DNA of 64,000 nt from an uncultured Alphaproteobacteria bacterium. GTDB taxonomy: Bacteria > Pseudomonadota > Alphaproteobacteria > UBA2966. The stretch spans positions 1,634,001 to 1,698,000 of the forward strand of contig OY282368.1 in NCBI GenBank assembly GCA_958295725.1, given 5' to 3'. The notes beneath the pieces are model-generated. The model ran no database searches, was not told the origin of the DNA, and worked only from the letters and a program-made list of their open reading frames with translations. Position 1 is the stretch's first letter. Every line of letters begins with the position of its first letter. Below, one piece after another: positions 40,730-49,724 of the stretch. Both the position numbers and the translations under genes were made by a program.

Positions 40730-41962
40730 CTAATAGTCGGCCGACAGGCGCCCGGGATTGAGGATGCCGCGCGGATCGAACCCCCTCTTGACCCTTGCGT
40801 TCAACGCGGCGAGGCCGGGGTCCCGAGGATGGAACACAGGAACCCGCCGCCGGATCTCCCCCGGCGCCCGGATCAGCGTGGCATGTCCGCCCCCGCTGGC
40901 GATGGCGCCGAGGACGACGCCGTGCGCCGCGTCCTCGACGCCCTCGACCGTCAACCAGATCAGGCCGCCGGCCCAGTCGAACATGGTCCGGATGGCACCC
41001 ACCCGGGGCAGGGCCCTCGCGATCTCCCGGACGACTCCGGCCGCGGTCGTCGGCGGAACGGAAAGACGCCACAACACGCCGTCGTCCATGGGCAACAGTT
41101 TCACGCCGCCGATCTCCCGCCACAGCGCGTCCGAGTCGCGTCCGTGAAGCTCCCCGGTATCGCCCGTCGGCTCGAACAGCTTCCGCAACGACGCGCTTCG
41201 CGCCTCCACCGATGGAGCCGGCCCTTCGATCCGTATCGCGGTGACGCTGTCGCTCGCCCCCGACACACGGTCGACCGCCGATCGGGAGGCCGCGGACGGC
41301 GGCAGGTGGGCGAGCGCCGTCGGTTCCAGACCGCTCGCGGCGGCCTTGCCCAGCGCCGCGATGCCCGCGGTCTCCTCGAGTCCATGGACCAGGACGGTTC
41401 GGGTCTCCTCCGGAACGGGCAGAACCTTGAACGTCACCTCCGTCAGGACGGCCAGGGTGCCGTAGGATCCGGCCATCAGCTTGGAAAGATCGTATCCGGT
41501 GACGTTCTTGACGACCCGCCCGCCGGACTTGAAGGCCTCTCCCCGTCCCGATACGGCGGTTATGCCGAGGCAGTGGTCCCGCGCCGCGCCAGCCTGGATC
41601 CGACGCGGTCCGGAGATGTTGCAGGCGACAACGCCCCCGACCGTCGAGCGCTCCGCCGGGCCGCCCGTGACGGGGCCGTAGTCCACCGGCTCGAACGCCA
41701 GTCGCTGACGGTTGCGGGCGAGTTCCGCCTCGACGGCGGCGAGGGGCGTGCCGGCTGCCGCCGCCAGCACGAGCTCGGTCGGCTCGTAGTAGGTCACGCC
41801 GCCGAGGCCCGATATCTCGAGCACGTCGTGGCCGTCCGTCGGACGCCCGAGGCCCCGCTTGGATCCGCCGCCCCGGATCTCCAGCGGGCGTTCCTCGGCC
41901 GCCGCCCACGCCACGGTCTCGCGGACCTGGTCGGCATCGCGCGGCCGAAAGGTCTCCGGCAT
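40730..41962 (-). CDS. glcE: Glycolate oxidase FAD-binding subunit GlcE
   Basis: 410 aa. FAD_binding_4 fold with IRGGGSKRGLGRPTDGHD near the start and RSTVGGVVACNISGPRRIQAG. Slightly longer than the common GlcE (about 350 aa). Fifteen bases downstream of glcD and fourteen upstream of glcF; the three form one operon, oxidising glycolate to glyoxylate. Confidence 0.9.
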   Translation of the reverse strand: MPETFRPRDADQVRETVAWAAAEERPLEIRGGGSKRGLGRPTDGHDVLEISGLGGVTYYEPTELVLAAAAGTPLAAVEAELARNRQRLAFEPVDYGPVTGGPAERSTVGGVVACNISGPRRIQAGAARDHCLGITAVSGRGEAFKSGGRVVKNVTGYDLSKLMAGSYGTLAVLTEVTFKVLPVPEETRTVLVHGLEETAGIAALGKAAASGLEPTALAHLPPSAASRSAVDRVSGASDSVTAIRIEGPAPSVEARSASLRKLFEPTGDTGELHGRDSDALWREIGGVKLLPMDDGVLWRLSVPPTTAAGVVREIARALPRVGAIRTMFDWAGGLIWLTVEGVEDAAHGVVLGAIASGGGHATLIRAPGEIRRRVPVFHPRDPGLAALNARVKRGFDPRGILNPGRLSADY

Positions 41963-41977
41963 GTCCTCGGAACGCCT

Positions 41978-43465
41978 TCAGAAGCGCGGGATGTCGGGAA
42001 ACGGCAGCTGGCCGCGGTGGACGTGCATGCGGCCGAGTTCGGCGCAGCGGCGGATGGTCGGGAACACCTTGCCCGGGTTCAGCGATCCCCCCGGATCGAA
42101 GGCGCACTTCAGGCGCTGCTGCTGCTCCAGGTCGGCATCGGTGAACATCTCGCCCATGAGGTCCCGCTTCTCCACGCCGACCCCGTGCTCGCCGGTCAGC
42201 ACGCCTCCCACCTCGACGCAGAGCTTGAGTATCTCGGCCCCGAATTCCTCCGCCTTTTCCAGTTCGCCGGGCACGTTGGCGTCGTAGAGGATCAGCGGGT
42301 GCAGATTCCCGTCGCCGGCGTGGAAGACGTTGGCGACGCGAAGACCGAACCGGGCCGACATCTGGGCCATGCGTCGCAAGACCTCGGGGAGGGCGCGCCG
42401 CGGAACGGTCCCGTCCATGCAAAAGTAGTCCGGCGAGATTCTCCCGACCGCGCCGAAGGCCGACTTGCGCCCGAGCCAGAACGCCAGGCGTTCCTCCTCC
42501 GAGTGGCTGGTCCGTACCGAGGACGCGCGACACCGGTGGGCGATGTCCTCGACCCGCGCGATCAGGTGGTCCACCTCCGTGACGTGACCGTCGAGTTCGA
42601 CGATCGCCAGGGCCTCTGCGTCCATCGGGTAGCCGGCGTGGCAGAATTCCTCGACGGCATGGATCGCGGGTTTGTCCATCATCTCCATGCCGCCGGGAAC
42701 GATCCCCGCGGCGATGATGTCGGCCACGAACCGGCCGCCGTCTTCGATATCGGGGAATCCGACCAGGACCGCCCGGGCGACCTCCGGTTTCTTGAGGATC
42801 CGCACCGTCACCTCGGTGATGACGCCCAGCAGGCCTTCCGACCCCGCCATCACGCCCATCAGGTCGTAGCCCTCCGGGTCGAGATGCTTGCCGCCCAGGC
42901 GGACGACCTCGCCGTCCATGAGGACGATTTCGAGACCCAGGATGTTGTTGGTCGTGACGCCGTACTTCAGGCAATGGACGCCGCCGGAGTTCTCGGCGAC
43001 GTTTCCGCCGATCGTGCACACGATCTGGCTCGAGGGGTCGGGCGCGTAGTAGAAGCCTTCATCCGCCACGGCCTCGCTGACGGACAGGTTGGAAACGCCC
43101 GGCTGCACGACCGCGCAGCGGTTCTCGTAGTCGATCTCCAGGATACGGTTGAACTTCCCGAGGCCGAGGAGCACCCCGTCGGCCAGCGGCAAGGCGCCCC
43201 CGGAGAGGGACGTGCCCGCGCCCCGGGGAACCACCTTGGCGCCGTGTTCGGAACAGATCTCGAGGACCCGCGACACCTGCCGCGTGTCTTCCGGGAGCGC
43301 GACGGCGAGCGGGACCTGTCGGTAGGCGGTCAGGCCGTCGCACTCGTAGGCCTTGAGCTCGTTGTCGCTCCAGATCACGCCCTCTTCGGCCAGCACGCCG
43401 CGGAGGGCGGCGACGAGCGCACCCCGCCCCGCGATGACGTCGGCGTCGGGTTCCGGCATTCTCAT
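41978..43465 (-). CDS. glcD: Glycolate oxidase subunit GlcD
   Basis: 495 aa FAD-linked oxidase. PRGAGTSLSGGALPLADGVL and TIGGNVAENSGGVHCLKYG bind FAD; C-terminal domain has NVFHAGDGNLHPLILYD and LTGEHGVGVEKRDLM, the standard GlcD/LDH motifs. First gene of glcDEF. With the 2-hydroxyacid dehydrogenase at 22581 the organism probably handles glycolate/glyoxylate, for instance from algal exudates. Confidence 0.93.
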   Translation of the reverse strand: MRMPEPDADVIAGRGALVAALRGVLAEEGVIWSDNELKAYECDGLTAYRQVPLAVALPEDTRQVSRVLEICSEHGAKVVPRGAGTSLSGGALPLADGVLLGLGKFNRILEIDYENRCAVVQPGVSNLSVSEAVADEGFYYAPDPSSQIVCTIGGNVAENSGGVHCLKYGVTTNNILGLEIVLMDGEVVRLGGKHLDPEGYDLMGVMAGSEGLLGVITEVTVRILKKPEVARAVLVGFPDIEDGGRFVADIIAAGIVPGGMEMMDKPAIHAVEEFCHAGYPMDAEALAIVELDGHVTEVDHLIARVEDIAHRCRASSVRTSHSEEERLAFWLGRKSAFGAVGRISPDYFCMDGTVPRRALPEVLRRMAQMSARFGLRVANVFHAGDGNLHPLILYDANVPGELEKAEEFGAEILKLCVEVGGVLTGEHGVGVEKRDLMGEMFTDADLEQQQRLKCAFDPGGSLNPGKVFPTIRRCAELGRMHVHRGQLPFPDIPRF

Positions 43466-43573
43466 GATCCGCTCCCACCCGCGGGCGTCGCGGCGCGTTC
43501 CGGTTCGCGGGACCGCGCGACGAAAGATCGCGCCCGGGGCGCGGTTCGAACCGGTCGGCCGCGGGCGAGTCGC

Positions 43574-43699
43574 CTAACCCTGCCGCGCCTTGAATCGCCG
43601 GTTCGTCTTGTTGATCACGTACACGCGGCCGCGGCGGCGCACCACCCGACAGTCGCGGTGCCGCCTCTTCGCGGTCTTCAGTGACTTGAGAACCTTCAT
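43574..43699 (-). CDS. rpmJ: 50S ribosomal protein L36
   Basis: 41 aa: starts [20 protein letters not shown] and ends [12 protein letters not shown]. This is the longer L36 form usual in alphaproteobacteria, with one Cys only, so the zinc-binding Cys set of the short form is absent. Standalone gene, as is common for this form; about 110 bp after the glcD start on the same strand. Confidence 0.95.
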   Translation of the reverse strand: MKVLKSLKTAKRRHRDCRVVRRRGRVYVINKTNRRFKARQG

Positions 43700-43771
43700 G
43701 CCCTCACGGGGTCCCGCCAATGTCCAGTGGGCACGATACATAGGCCGGGGCGATGGAGCCTGTCAACTACA

Positions 43772-43796
43772 TGTCCCGGTTCGGGACATATGAGAC
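43772..43796 (-). mobile_element. Solo IS481-like terminal repeat
   Basis: TGTCCCGGTTCGGGAC then ATATGAGAC matches the IS left end base for base apart from two changes. No transposase sequence follows; the VOC gene stop is 12 bp further. This is either a scar of element loss or a repurposed terminator: the GTCCCG...CGGGAC arms can fold. Confidence 0.7.
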
Positions 43797-43808
43797 GTCG
43801 CGCGGCGG

Positions 43809-44255
43809 TCAGGATTCGGGCCCGGTCCAGGGGTCGTAACTGCCGAAGTTCCACAGGTGGCGTTCGGGATCGAGGCAGCTGTAGAGCCGCCCGCCGTACT
43901 CCTGGTCGACAGGTTCCATCACGACCTCGGCGCCGGCCGCGCGCGCCCGTGCGCAGTGCGCGTCGACGTCGTCGACCACCACGTAGAGCGCCTGGGTCAC
44001 TCCGCCCGCGATGGCGGGATGGACCAGCAGGCGGTCGTAGCCGCCCCGGTGGCCGGACCCCAGCATGATCATGCTATCGCCGAAGACGAGCTCGGCGTGC
44101 GCGATCCGGCCCTCCTCGCCCGGCACCACGAGGCGCCGCTCGAAACCGAACGCCGAGCACAGCCACGCGATCGCCGCCGGCGCGTCGACGTAGCGCAGAC
44201 CGGGGATGATCGCCGCCCCGCCGCGGCGCGGCTTCGCATGTTCGCCGTTCGTCAT
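43809..44255 (-). CDS. VOC-superfamily protein, PhnB/YdfI-like
   Basis: 148 aa. AAIIPGLRYVDAPAAIAWLCSAFGFE, HAELVFGDSMIMLGS, and the C-terminal GGRLYSCLDPERHLWNFGSYDPW are typical of the glyoxalase-like family with bleomycin-resistance fold. Metal ligands partly conserved (His in HAELV, Glu/Asp near DPERHLW). Function unknown; such genes often stand alone. A solo IS end lies just downstream. Confidence 0.8.
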   Translation of the reverse strand: MTNGEHAKPRRGGAAIIPGLRYVDAPAAIAWLCSAFGFERRLVVPGEEGRIAHAELVFGDSMIMLGSGHRGGYDRLLVHPAIAGGVTQALYVVVDDVDAHCARARAAGAEVVMEPVDQEYGGRLYSCLDPERHLWNFGSYDPWTGPES

Positions 44256-44479
44256 CGTCGCCTCCTCGTCGTCCCCGCGCCGGAACTTACCCCGGAACCC
44301 GGCGCCGGCAAACGGTCGCCACTGGCTCGCGCGTCCCCGAATGTCCGCCCGATGTCGCCCCGGCCGGGCGCCGCTTGAACGTCTCGCATCCGTCCGGCGC
44401 CCGGACCGCCGCCTGGACTCCCTCGGGTCGGTCCCGCATTATCGACCGTGAACGGACCACGTGGGGAGGACTGGAGATC

Positions 44480-45253
44480 ATGGCGAGACTGGACGGGAAG
44501 GTCGCGCTGATCACCGGCGCGGGGGCGGGCATCGCGCGCGCGGCGTGCCGTCTCTTCGCGAACGAGGGCGCCAGCGTCGGCGTCGTCGAGATCGACCCGG
44601 AGACGGGTAACCGGACCGCCGACGCGATCAAGGCGGACGGCGGTAAGGCGATGGCCATCCAGGCCGACGTCACCCGGCCCGACGATGTCGAGCGCGCCGT
44701 CGGGCGGACCGTCGAGGCCTTCGGCAAGCTCGACGTCCTCTATAACTGCGCCGGCGGCTCCGCGCCCCCCGACGACTCCGTGACAGAAATGCCGATCGAG
44801 GCCTGGGATCGCAGCATCAAGCTGGACCTCTACGGCACGTTCCTCGGCAGCCGCTTCGGCATCCCGGAATTGAAGAAAGCCGGCGGCGGCTCGATCATCA
44901 ACATGAGCTCGGTGATGAACTTCCTCGGCGAGATGCGCGGCTTCCCGCCGCGGCATTCCTATTCCGCCGCCAAGGGCGGCGTTTCGGCGCTCACCCGCTG
45001 CATTGCGGCCGAGTACGCCAAGGACAACATCCGCTGCAACGCCATCGCCCCCTGTTTCGTGGAGACCGACCGCAACGTCGGGGTGAAGGCGGGCTGGACC
45101 AACGAGATAACCGCCACCGTCCTTCGCCAGCATCCCCTGGGCGCCGGTCAGCCGATCGATATCGCCAACGCGGCGCTGTATCTGGCCTCCGACGAATCGC
45201 GCCTGGTCAACGGCGTCATCCTCTCCGTCGACGGCGGCATGGTCGTGACCTGA
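44480..45253 (+). CDS. Classical SDR-family oxidoreductase
   Basis: 257 aa. Cofactor motif TGAGAGIARA, NCAGG, catalytic S144, Y161 and K165 (SYSAAKGG), and C-terminal GVILSVDGGM. Good Shine-Dalgarno-like GGGGAGGA upstream of ATG 44480. An Ala replaces the last Gly of the TGxxxGxG motif (GAGIAR), a tolerated variation. Substrate unknown. Contrast with the triad-less SDR at 33816. Confidence 0.87.
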   Translation: MARLDGKVALITGAGAGIARAACRLFANEGASVGVVEIDPETGNRTADAIKADGGKAMAIQADVTRPDDVERAVGRTVEAFGKLDVLYNCAGGSAPPDDSVTEMPIEAWDRSIKLDLYGTFLGSRFGIPELKKAGGGSIINMSSVMNFLGEMRGFPPRHSYSAAKGGVSALTRCIAAEYAKDNIRCNAIAPCFVETDRNVGVKAGWTNEITATVLRQHPLGAGQPIDIANAALYLASDESRLVNGVILSVDGGMVVT

Positions 45254-45368
45254 AATGCTCCCGGCGGAGCCGATCAGGCGTCGCCCGGCGATATTCTCGG
45301 GGACTGGAGCCGCATCCCTCCCGCACGGGCCGCCCGTGGTCTCCGGGCACATCTCCATCACCGTTCCA

Positions 45369-45962
45369 TCACCGTGAAACAGACTCCCGCACGGGCCGGA
45401 ACGAGCGCCGGTGATGAGGGGTCGGCCCGAGGGTGTAGAGCGCCCGGGCATGTTCCCGCGTGCCGTAGCCGGCGTTGCGCTCCCAGCCATAGCCGGGATG
45501 GATCCGCGCCAGCCGTCGCATGATTCGGTCGCGGGTCTCCTTGGCGACGATCGATGCCGCCGCGATGGAGAGCGAGCGTGAATCGCCGCCGCCGACCGCC
45601 CGAGCGGGGCAGGCGAGAACCGGCAGGCAGTTGCCGTCCACCAGGGCGTGGGAGGGCGGTGTCCCGAGCGCCTCGACGGCCCGCCGCATAGCCAGCATCG
45701 TGGCCTGGAGGATGTTCGAGGCGTCGATCTCGCCGACGCTGGCCTTGCCGATGCCAACGGTCGCCGACGCCCGGATTCGCTCGTACAACTCGGCCCGGCG
45801 TTCGCGCGACAGGCGCTTGGAATCGTCGATCCCGTCCGGCACGCGACCCGCGGGAAGGATCACGGCGGCGGCGACGACCGGTCCGGCCCAGGGGCCCCGT
45901 CCGGCCTCGTCGAGGCCGGCGACGGGCGATGGCAGGGAAGCCTCCAGGGAAAGATCGGGCAT
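45369..45962 (-). CDS. rnhB: Ribonuclease HII
   Basis: Removes ribonucleotides from DNA. 197 aa from ATG 45962 (MPDLSLEASLPSPVAGLDEA). Catalytic Asp-Glu in GLDEAGRGPWAGP, later Asp in LVDGN, and ASIVAKETRDRIM. A good promoter (45990-46019) lies upstream, which supports this start over the ORF opening at 46019 that would fall inside the -35 box. Confidence 0.93.
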   Translation of the reverse strand: MPDLSLEASLPSPVAGLDEAGRGPWAGPVVAAAVILPAGRVPDGIDDSKRLSRERRAELYERIRASATVGIGKASVGEIDASNILQATMLAMRRAVEALGTPPSHALVDGNCLPVLACPARAVGGGDSRSLSIAAASIVAKETRDRIMRRLARIHPGYGWERNAGYGTREHARALYTLGPTPHHRRSFRPVRESVSR

Positions 45963-45989
45963 GGCGGCGTCTCCCGTTCCCGTGTTTGA

Positions 45990-46019
45990 ACAATATGGGA
46001 ACATGGGTGGGCATGTCAA
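45990..46019 (-). promoter_or_regulatory. Sigma-70 type promoter of rnhB
   Basis: Minus strand TTGACA (46019-46014), 18-base spacer, TATTGT (45995-45990). Start expected near 45983, giving a leader of about 20 bases. Just upstream an AT-rich inverted repeat AGATAAAAAATATCT (46037-46051) could be an UP element or operator. Confidence 0.6.
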
Positions 46020-46233
46020 GAGGAAAATTCCATAACAGATAAAAAATATCTACCGCGCGGTCAAGAGTGGAGAAATGGTCCGCGGAGACCTCCATCCCTT
46101 TTCGAGGGCCGCGTTCCGTATCCGTCCGCACCGGGTCACTTAATCCGCCTTTATCCGCCTTGCCGGGGTTGCGGCGCGTCTCGGATTCGTGATTATTATG
46201 TCGCGGAGACGCAACCGAGGAGGAGAATGGAAC

Positions 46234-46641
46234 ATGCCGTTCGTCAGAGTCGATGTCCCCGAAGGCTTGAGTCGGGAAACCAAGGCGCGGATCCACAAGG
46301 GTCTCTACGACGCCATCGCCAAGAGCTGGTTCAAGGAACACATCTGGATCGCCATCCGCGACATGTACGCCGAACCCGGCGACAAGACCGTGCTGCTGTC
46401 TTGCGGCGTGCGCCCCGGCCGCGGCCAGGAGGCCGAACGGACCAAGGCCCTCTTCGACCACGCCCACAAGGTCATGGAGAAGGAGGTCGGCACCTCGCCC
46501 GAGGAGATGATCTGCATGGTGCACGAGTTCGAGCAGCACATGTGCATTTCCGGCGGCGGCCCGCTGCCGGCGCTCGGCGAAGGAACGCCGACGCTCGGCG
46601 AAAGAACGCCGGTACTCGAAAGAGTCCTCGAACCCGCGTGA
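46234..46641 (+). CDS. Tautomerase-superfamily (4-oxalocrotonate-tautomerase-like) protein
   Basis: 135 aa. Starts MPFVRVDVPEG, leaving Pro1 exposed as the catalytic base after Met removal. One beta-alpha-beta tautomerase module, and a second half (MICMVHEFEQHMC) suggesting the fused-module class. Strong GGAGGAG upstream of ATG 46234. The tail carries a 21-bp imperfect tandem duplication (46571-46612) coding LGEGTPT then LGERTPV. Substrate unknown. Confidence 0.8.
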   Translation: MPFVRVDVPEGLSRETKARIHKGLYDAIAKSWFKEHIWIAIRDMYAEPGDKTVLLSCGVRPGRGQEAERTKALFDHAHKVMEKEVGTSPEEMICMVHEFEQHMCISGGGPLPALGEGTPTLGERTPVLERVLEPA

Positions 46642-46670
46642 CCGCGAGGCGCGGGGAAGGTCACCTGTCA

Positions 46671-47525
46671 TCAAGCGGCGGCGACCACGTCCCCGCTCAC
46701 CTGGGTCCGGTGCATCGTCCGGCGCGAATCCGCGGGAAAAGCGTTGCGGCGGTGCATGACGCAGCGGTTGTCCCAGACGATCAGGTCACCGACCCGCCAC
46801 TCATGGGTCCACGCGTACTTCTGCTGGGTGGCGTGCGCCCACAGCGCGTCGAGTAGCGTCTCGCTGTCCTCCGCGTCCATGCCGACGATGCATTGCTTGG
46901 GCCGGCGCCCCAGATAGAGCACCGGCCGGCCCGTGTCGGGATGACGGCGCATCAGCGGATGCCGCGCGTGCGGTGACTCCGTTCGCACCCCTGCCACCTC
47001 CACCGGGCGCTGGGGGGCGCCGGCGCTGTCGTAGGTACCGTCCTGGTGTGCCCATGCACCCGCGACCGCCGAGCGCAGGCGCGCAGGCAAATCCGCCGTG
47101 GCCGCGTACATGTTGCAGAATTCGGTCTCGCCGCCCTCCGACGACACCTCCAGGGCATGGAGGATGCTGGCCTTGGGCGGCACCGCGTGGTTGGACATGT
47201 CCGTGTGCCAGCGCAGCTCTCCGTCGCCCAGGCTGCCCAGCGGTTCACCGTCGACGACGACGTTCGAAACGATGATGAGTTCCGGATGCTCCGCTGAATA
47301 CTGCTTCCCCGTCGCGTTGGGAGGACAGAGGTCGAGGTCGCCGAAATGGCGGCTGAACGCGATCAGTTCCGGATCGGAGATGAACTGGCCGCGAAAGAGC
47401 AGGACGAGATGCTCGGACCAAGCGTCCAGCATCGCCCCGACGTCCGCCGGGTCGAGCGCCTGCGAGAGATCCGCGCCGCGAATCTCGGCCCCCAGCGCCT
47501 CGCCGGTGGGAACGACCTCGATCAT
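46671..47525 (-). CDS. TauD/TfdA-family Fe(II)/2-oxoglutarate dioxygenase
   Basis: 284 aa from ATG 47525 (MIEVVPTGEALGAEIRG). Iron ligands H107-x-D109 (RWHTDMS) and H258 (NRCVMHRRN); Arg in SRRTMHRTQV binds 2-oxoglutarate. It is the second TauD in the window; the two share family motifs but little else. Substrate not deducible. Convergent with the tautomerase gene. Confidence 0.88.
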   Translation of the reverse strand: MIEVVPTGEALGAEIRGADLSQALDPADVGAMLDAWSEHLVLLFRGQFISDPELIAFSRHFGDLDLCPPNATGKQYSAEHPELIIVSNVVVDGEPLGSLGDGELRWHTDMSNHAVPPKASILHALEVSSEGGETEFCNMYAATADLPARLRSAVAGAWAHQDGTYDSAGAPQRPVEVAGVRTESPHARHPLMRRHPDTGRPVLYLGRRPKQCIVGMDAEDSETLLDALWAHATQQKYAWTHEWRVGDLIVWDNRCVMHRRNAFPADSRRTMHRTQVSGDVVAAA

Positions 47526-47637
47526 GACTCCGTCCCGTGACGGTTGCGACGGCCAGCGCACGGCGTCCAGTCCGCAATCTATCCGAACCCGATGACCGGG
47601 TCAAAGGAGCCGCGTGTCGGGGCGACGGACGGCGCCC

Positions 47638-49176
47638 TCAGTCGTCCAGGGGCCGCGCGACGCGGAACCCGAAGTTGTCGTTGCGGTACTCCAGCGGGAA
47701 TCGGACTCGCTTGGCGGAGCGGATATCCTTCGGATGGCTCCTCCAGGAACCGCCGCGCATGACGCGATGCTCGCAGTTTCCGCTCAACCGCGGCGACCCG
47801 TCGGCGGGCGCGCCCCGGTAGCTGTCGTTCCAGCAGTCCTCGACCCATTCCCAGGCGTTTCCATGAACGTCGTGCAGTCCGAAGGCGTTCGGCGGGAACC
47901 CTCCGACGGGCATCGTTCGCTTCCGGTACACGCCCGTCCCGCCCGCCCCATACGACGACGTCCCGTTGTAGTTCGCCTGGGTCGGCGTGATCGTCGAACC
48001 CGTGTGGAACGGCGACCGCGTGCCTGCCCGGGCGGCGTATTCCCATTCCGCTTCGCTGGGCAGGCGATAGGCTTGGCCCGTCTTCTCGCCGAGCCACGCG
48101 GCGTAGGCCCGCGCCGTGTTCCAGTTGACGCAGACGGCGGGGTCCTCCTCGCCCTGCGGATATCCGGGATCGCGCCAGCTCTTCGAGGGATCCCGGCGTC
48201 CGCCCGAGCCGGTCCGCACGTAGCAGGAGTCTCCCGCGTCGTATCCCGTCTCCTCGACGAAGGACGTGAATTCCCTTCGCGTCACCTCGAACCGGCCGAT
48301 GGCGAACGCGGTCACGGCGACCTCGCGCGTCGGCCCCTCCACGGCGTTTCGGGCCGATTCGCCCGGCGGCGAACCCATGACGAACGCGCCGCCCGGCACC
48401 GCCGCCATCTCCGGGCACGTCTCGCAGTCCCTGAATGTCACGCCCGGCGGACGATCCGGCAACGACAGCATCAGGAAGGTCGCGAGACCACCGAGAGCCA
48501 GGAGCGACACGCCCGACCATACGAGCCGCCACCCGGGGATGCGGACGGGTCCCACGGTCAGGGGGACGAGGTCCTGCGCGCCTCCGGGCGCGCCGGCGGC
48601 CGGGATGGTCGCGGGCTGTAGCCCCACGTGGCGCAGCACTTCGTTGGCGTCGCGGACGCCCAGAACCTCGCCGACGCCGGGCACGCCGTGATCGGCGGCG
48701 TCTTCCAGGTTCGCCGCGGGAACGACCAGCGTCACGGGAAGGGAGCTTTCCGCTACGCGGCCGGCGAAACGCTCCCGCGTCGCGCGGAGCTTCTCCCCGA
48801 TGAAATTCACTTCTCCCACCCGCAGATCGACGTCGACGGTCCCCGTGACCCACAGGACCGCGTCCGCGCTTTCGCCAGGCCCCGCCAGACGCCCCGCCCG
48901 GTCCAGCGCGTGCGCGACCAGTACGGACAACTGCCAGGAGTGGCCGTCGCCGATCTCGTCCGAGGCGTCCAGCCGAAAGCCGCCGGGCTCGAAGGGGCCC
49001 AGGGCCCGCTCGATCACGCCCGAGGGTTGGCGCACGAACGCGTCGTAATCGGAGCTGATGGGCAGGACCGACGTCGTCCGGCCCAGGCAGACCTGCGAGA
49101 TGGGCGCCGCCTCGCGCGTGATCCGCTCGATCTGAACGGGTCCCCTCGTGGTCGCGGCGAAGACGCGGACCTTCAT
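47638..49176 (-). CDS. Lon-like (S16) domain - transmembrane - FGE/sulfatase-modifying-factor domain fusion
   Basis: 512 aa. Residues about 1-160 resemble the Lon proteolytic domain: GDGHSWQLSVLVAHAL with candidate Ser80, then VTGTVDVDLRVGEVNFIGEK with candidate Lys129, then VTLVVPAANLED. One transmembrane helix at about 218-239. Residues about 250-510 form an FGE-sulfatase domain (VPGGAFVMGSP, EWEYAARAGTR, GNAWEWVEDCW, HRVMRGGSW, NFGFRVAR). The Cys pair that binds copper in true formylglycine-generating enzyme is absent (RGGSWRSHPKDIRSAKR), so formylglycine formation is unlikely. The ATG overlaps the upstream gene by ATGA. I know of no assigned function for this combination. Confidence 0.8.
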   Translation of the reverse strand: MKVRVFAATTRGPVQIERITREAAPISQVCLGRTTSVLPISSDYDAFVRQPSGVIERALGPFEPGGFRLDASDEIGDGHSWQLSVLVAHALDRAGRLAGPGESADAVLWVTGTVDVDLRVGEVNFIGEKLRATRERFAGRVAESSLPVTLVVPAANLEDAADHGVPGVGEVLGVRDANEVLRHVGLQPATIPAAGAPGGAQDLVPLTVGPVRIPGWRLVWSGVSLLALGGLATFLMLSLPDRPPGVTFRDCETCPEMAAVPGGAFVMGSPPGESARNAVEGPTREVAVTAFAIGRFEVTRREFTSFVEETGYDAGDSCYVRTGSGGRRDPSKSWRDPGYPQGEEDPAVCVNWNTARAYAAWLGEKTGQAYRLPSEAEWEYAARAGTRSPFHTGSTITPTQANYNGTSSYGAGGTGVYRKRTMPVGGFPPNAFGLHDVHGNAWEWVEDCWNDSYRGAPADGSPRLSGNCEHRVMRGGSWRSHPKDIRSAKRVRFPLEYRNDNFGFRVARPLDD

Positions 49177-49724
49177 CCGTCGATGAATATCTCGCTTCCG
49201 GGATCGCGAAGCGCCGCCAGCACGTCCGACTCGTCCTCGACGAGAATCTGGATCGTTCCGGCATGGGGCTCCGGCAGCGCGATCCGGCGGCACGTATCGT
49301 CGTCGACGAATACCGCCAGCCACCTCGGATGACGGCCCGGCTCGTCCAGGGAGATGACGATGTAGGTCTGCGCCGGTTCCGCACGCGACTTCTCGAAGCG
49401 AATGCGGCAGCCGGGAGCGGCGCGGCGCGCGACGGTTCCCGCCGCCGCCGCCGCGAGCTCGGGGATGCGATAGCCGGCGATCTTTGCGGTGAGGCGCCGC
49501 AGTGAGGCGCGAAGCGCGGGACTCTCCCGCAGCGCGGCCTCGAGACCCGGGTCTTCGGCGCGTGCGCCGGTGACGTAGAGGTAGAGACGCCGCGGGGTGA
49601 CGCTCCCGCCGGGCGCCGCGCCGTCGACGGGAGCGCCCAGCGACGCTTCCGCTACGAGCGCGTCGAACACGCGCTCCGCGACCGCGAGGGCGTCGTCGTC
49701 GGGCAACTCGAACGGTTCGCTCAT
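49173..49724 (-). CDS. Unrecognised 183-aa protein of the Lon-like/FGE operon
   Basis: Start ATG 49724 (MSEPFELPDDDALAV) overlaps the stop of the 502-aa gene by ATGA; its own stop overlaps the Lon-like/FGE gene by ATGA. No signal peptide or membrane segment. The first 50 residues are acidic; the middle (SPALRASLRRLTAKIAGYRI) is helical; the end is beta-rich (TYIVISLDEPGRHPRWLAVF, GTIQILVEDESDVLAAL). Not recognised. Tight coupling on both sides implies a fixed ratio with its partners. Confidence 0.7.
   Translation of the reverse strand: MSEPFELPDDDALAVAERVFDALVAEASLGAPVDGAAPGGSVTPRRLYLYVTGARAEDPGLEAALRESPALRASLRRLTAKIAGYRIPELAAAAAGTVARRAAPGCRIRFEKSRAEPAQTYIVISLDEPGRHPRWLAVFVDDDTCRRIALPEPHAGTIQILVEDESDVLAALRDPGSEIFIDG

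Noticed and set aside
39417..43019. Single 1,200-codon frame linking glcF with upstream DNA
   Set aside because: The part before 40715 is an off-frame reading of glcE and glcD, which have their own well-supported frames; GlcF starts at the ATG with family-typical length.
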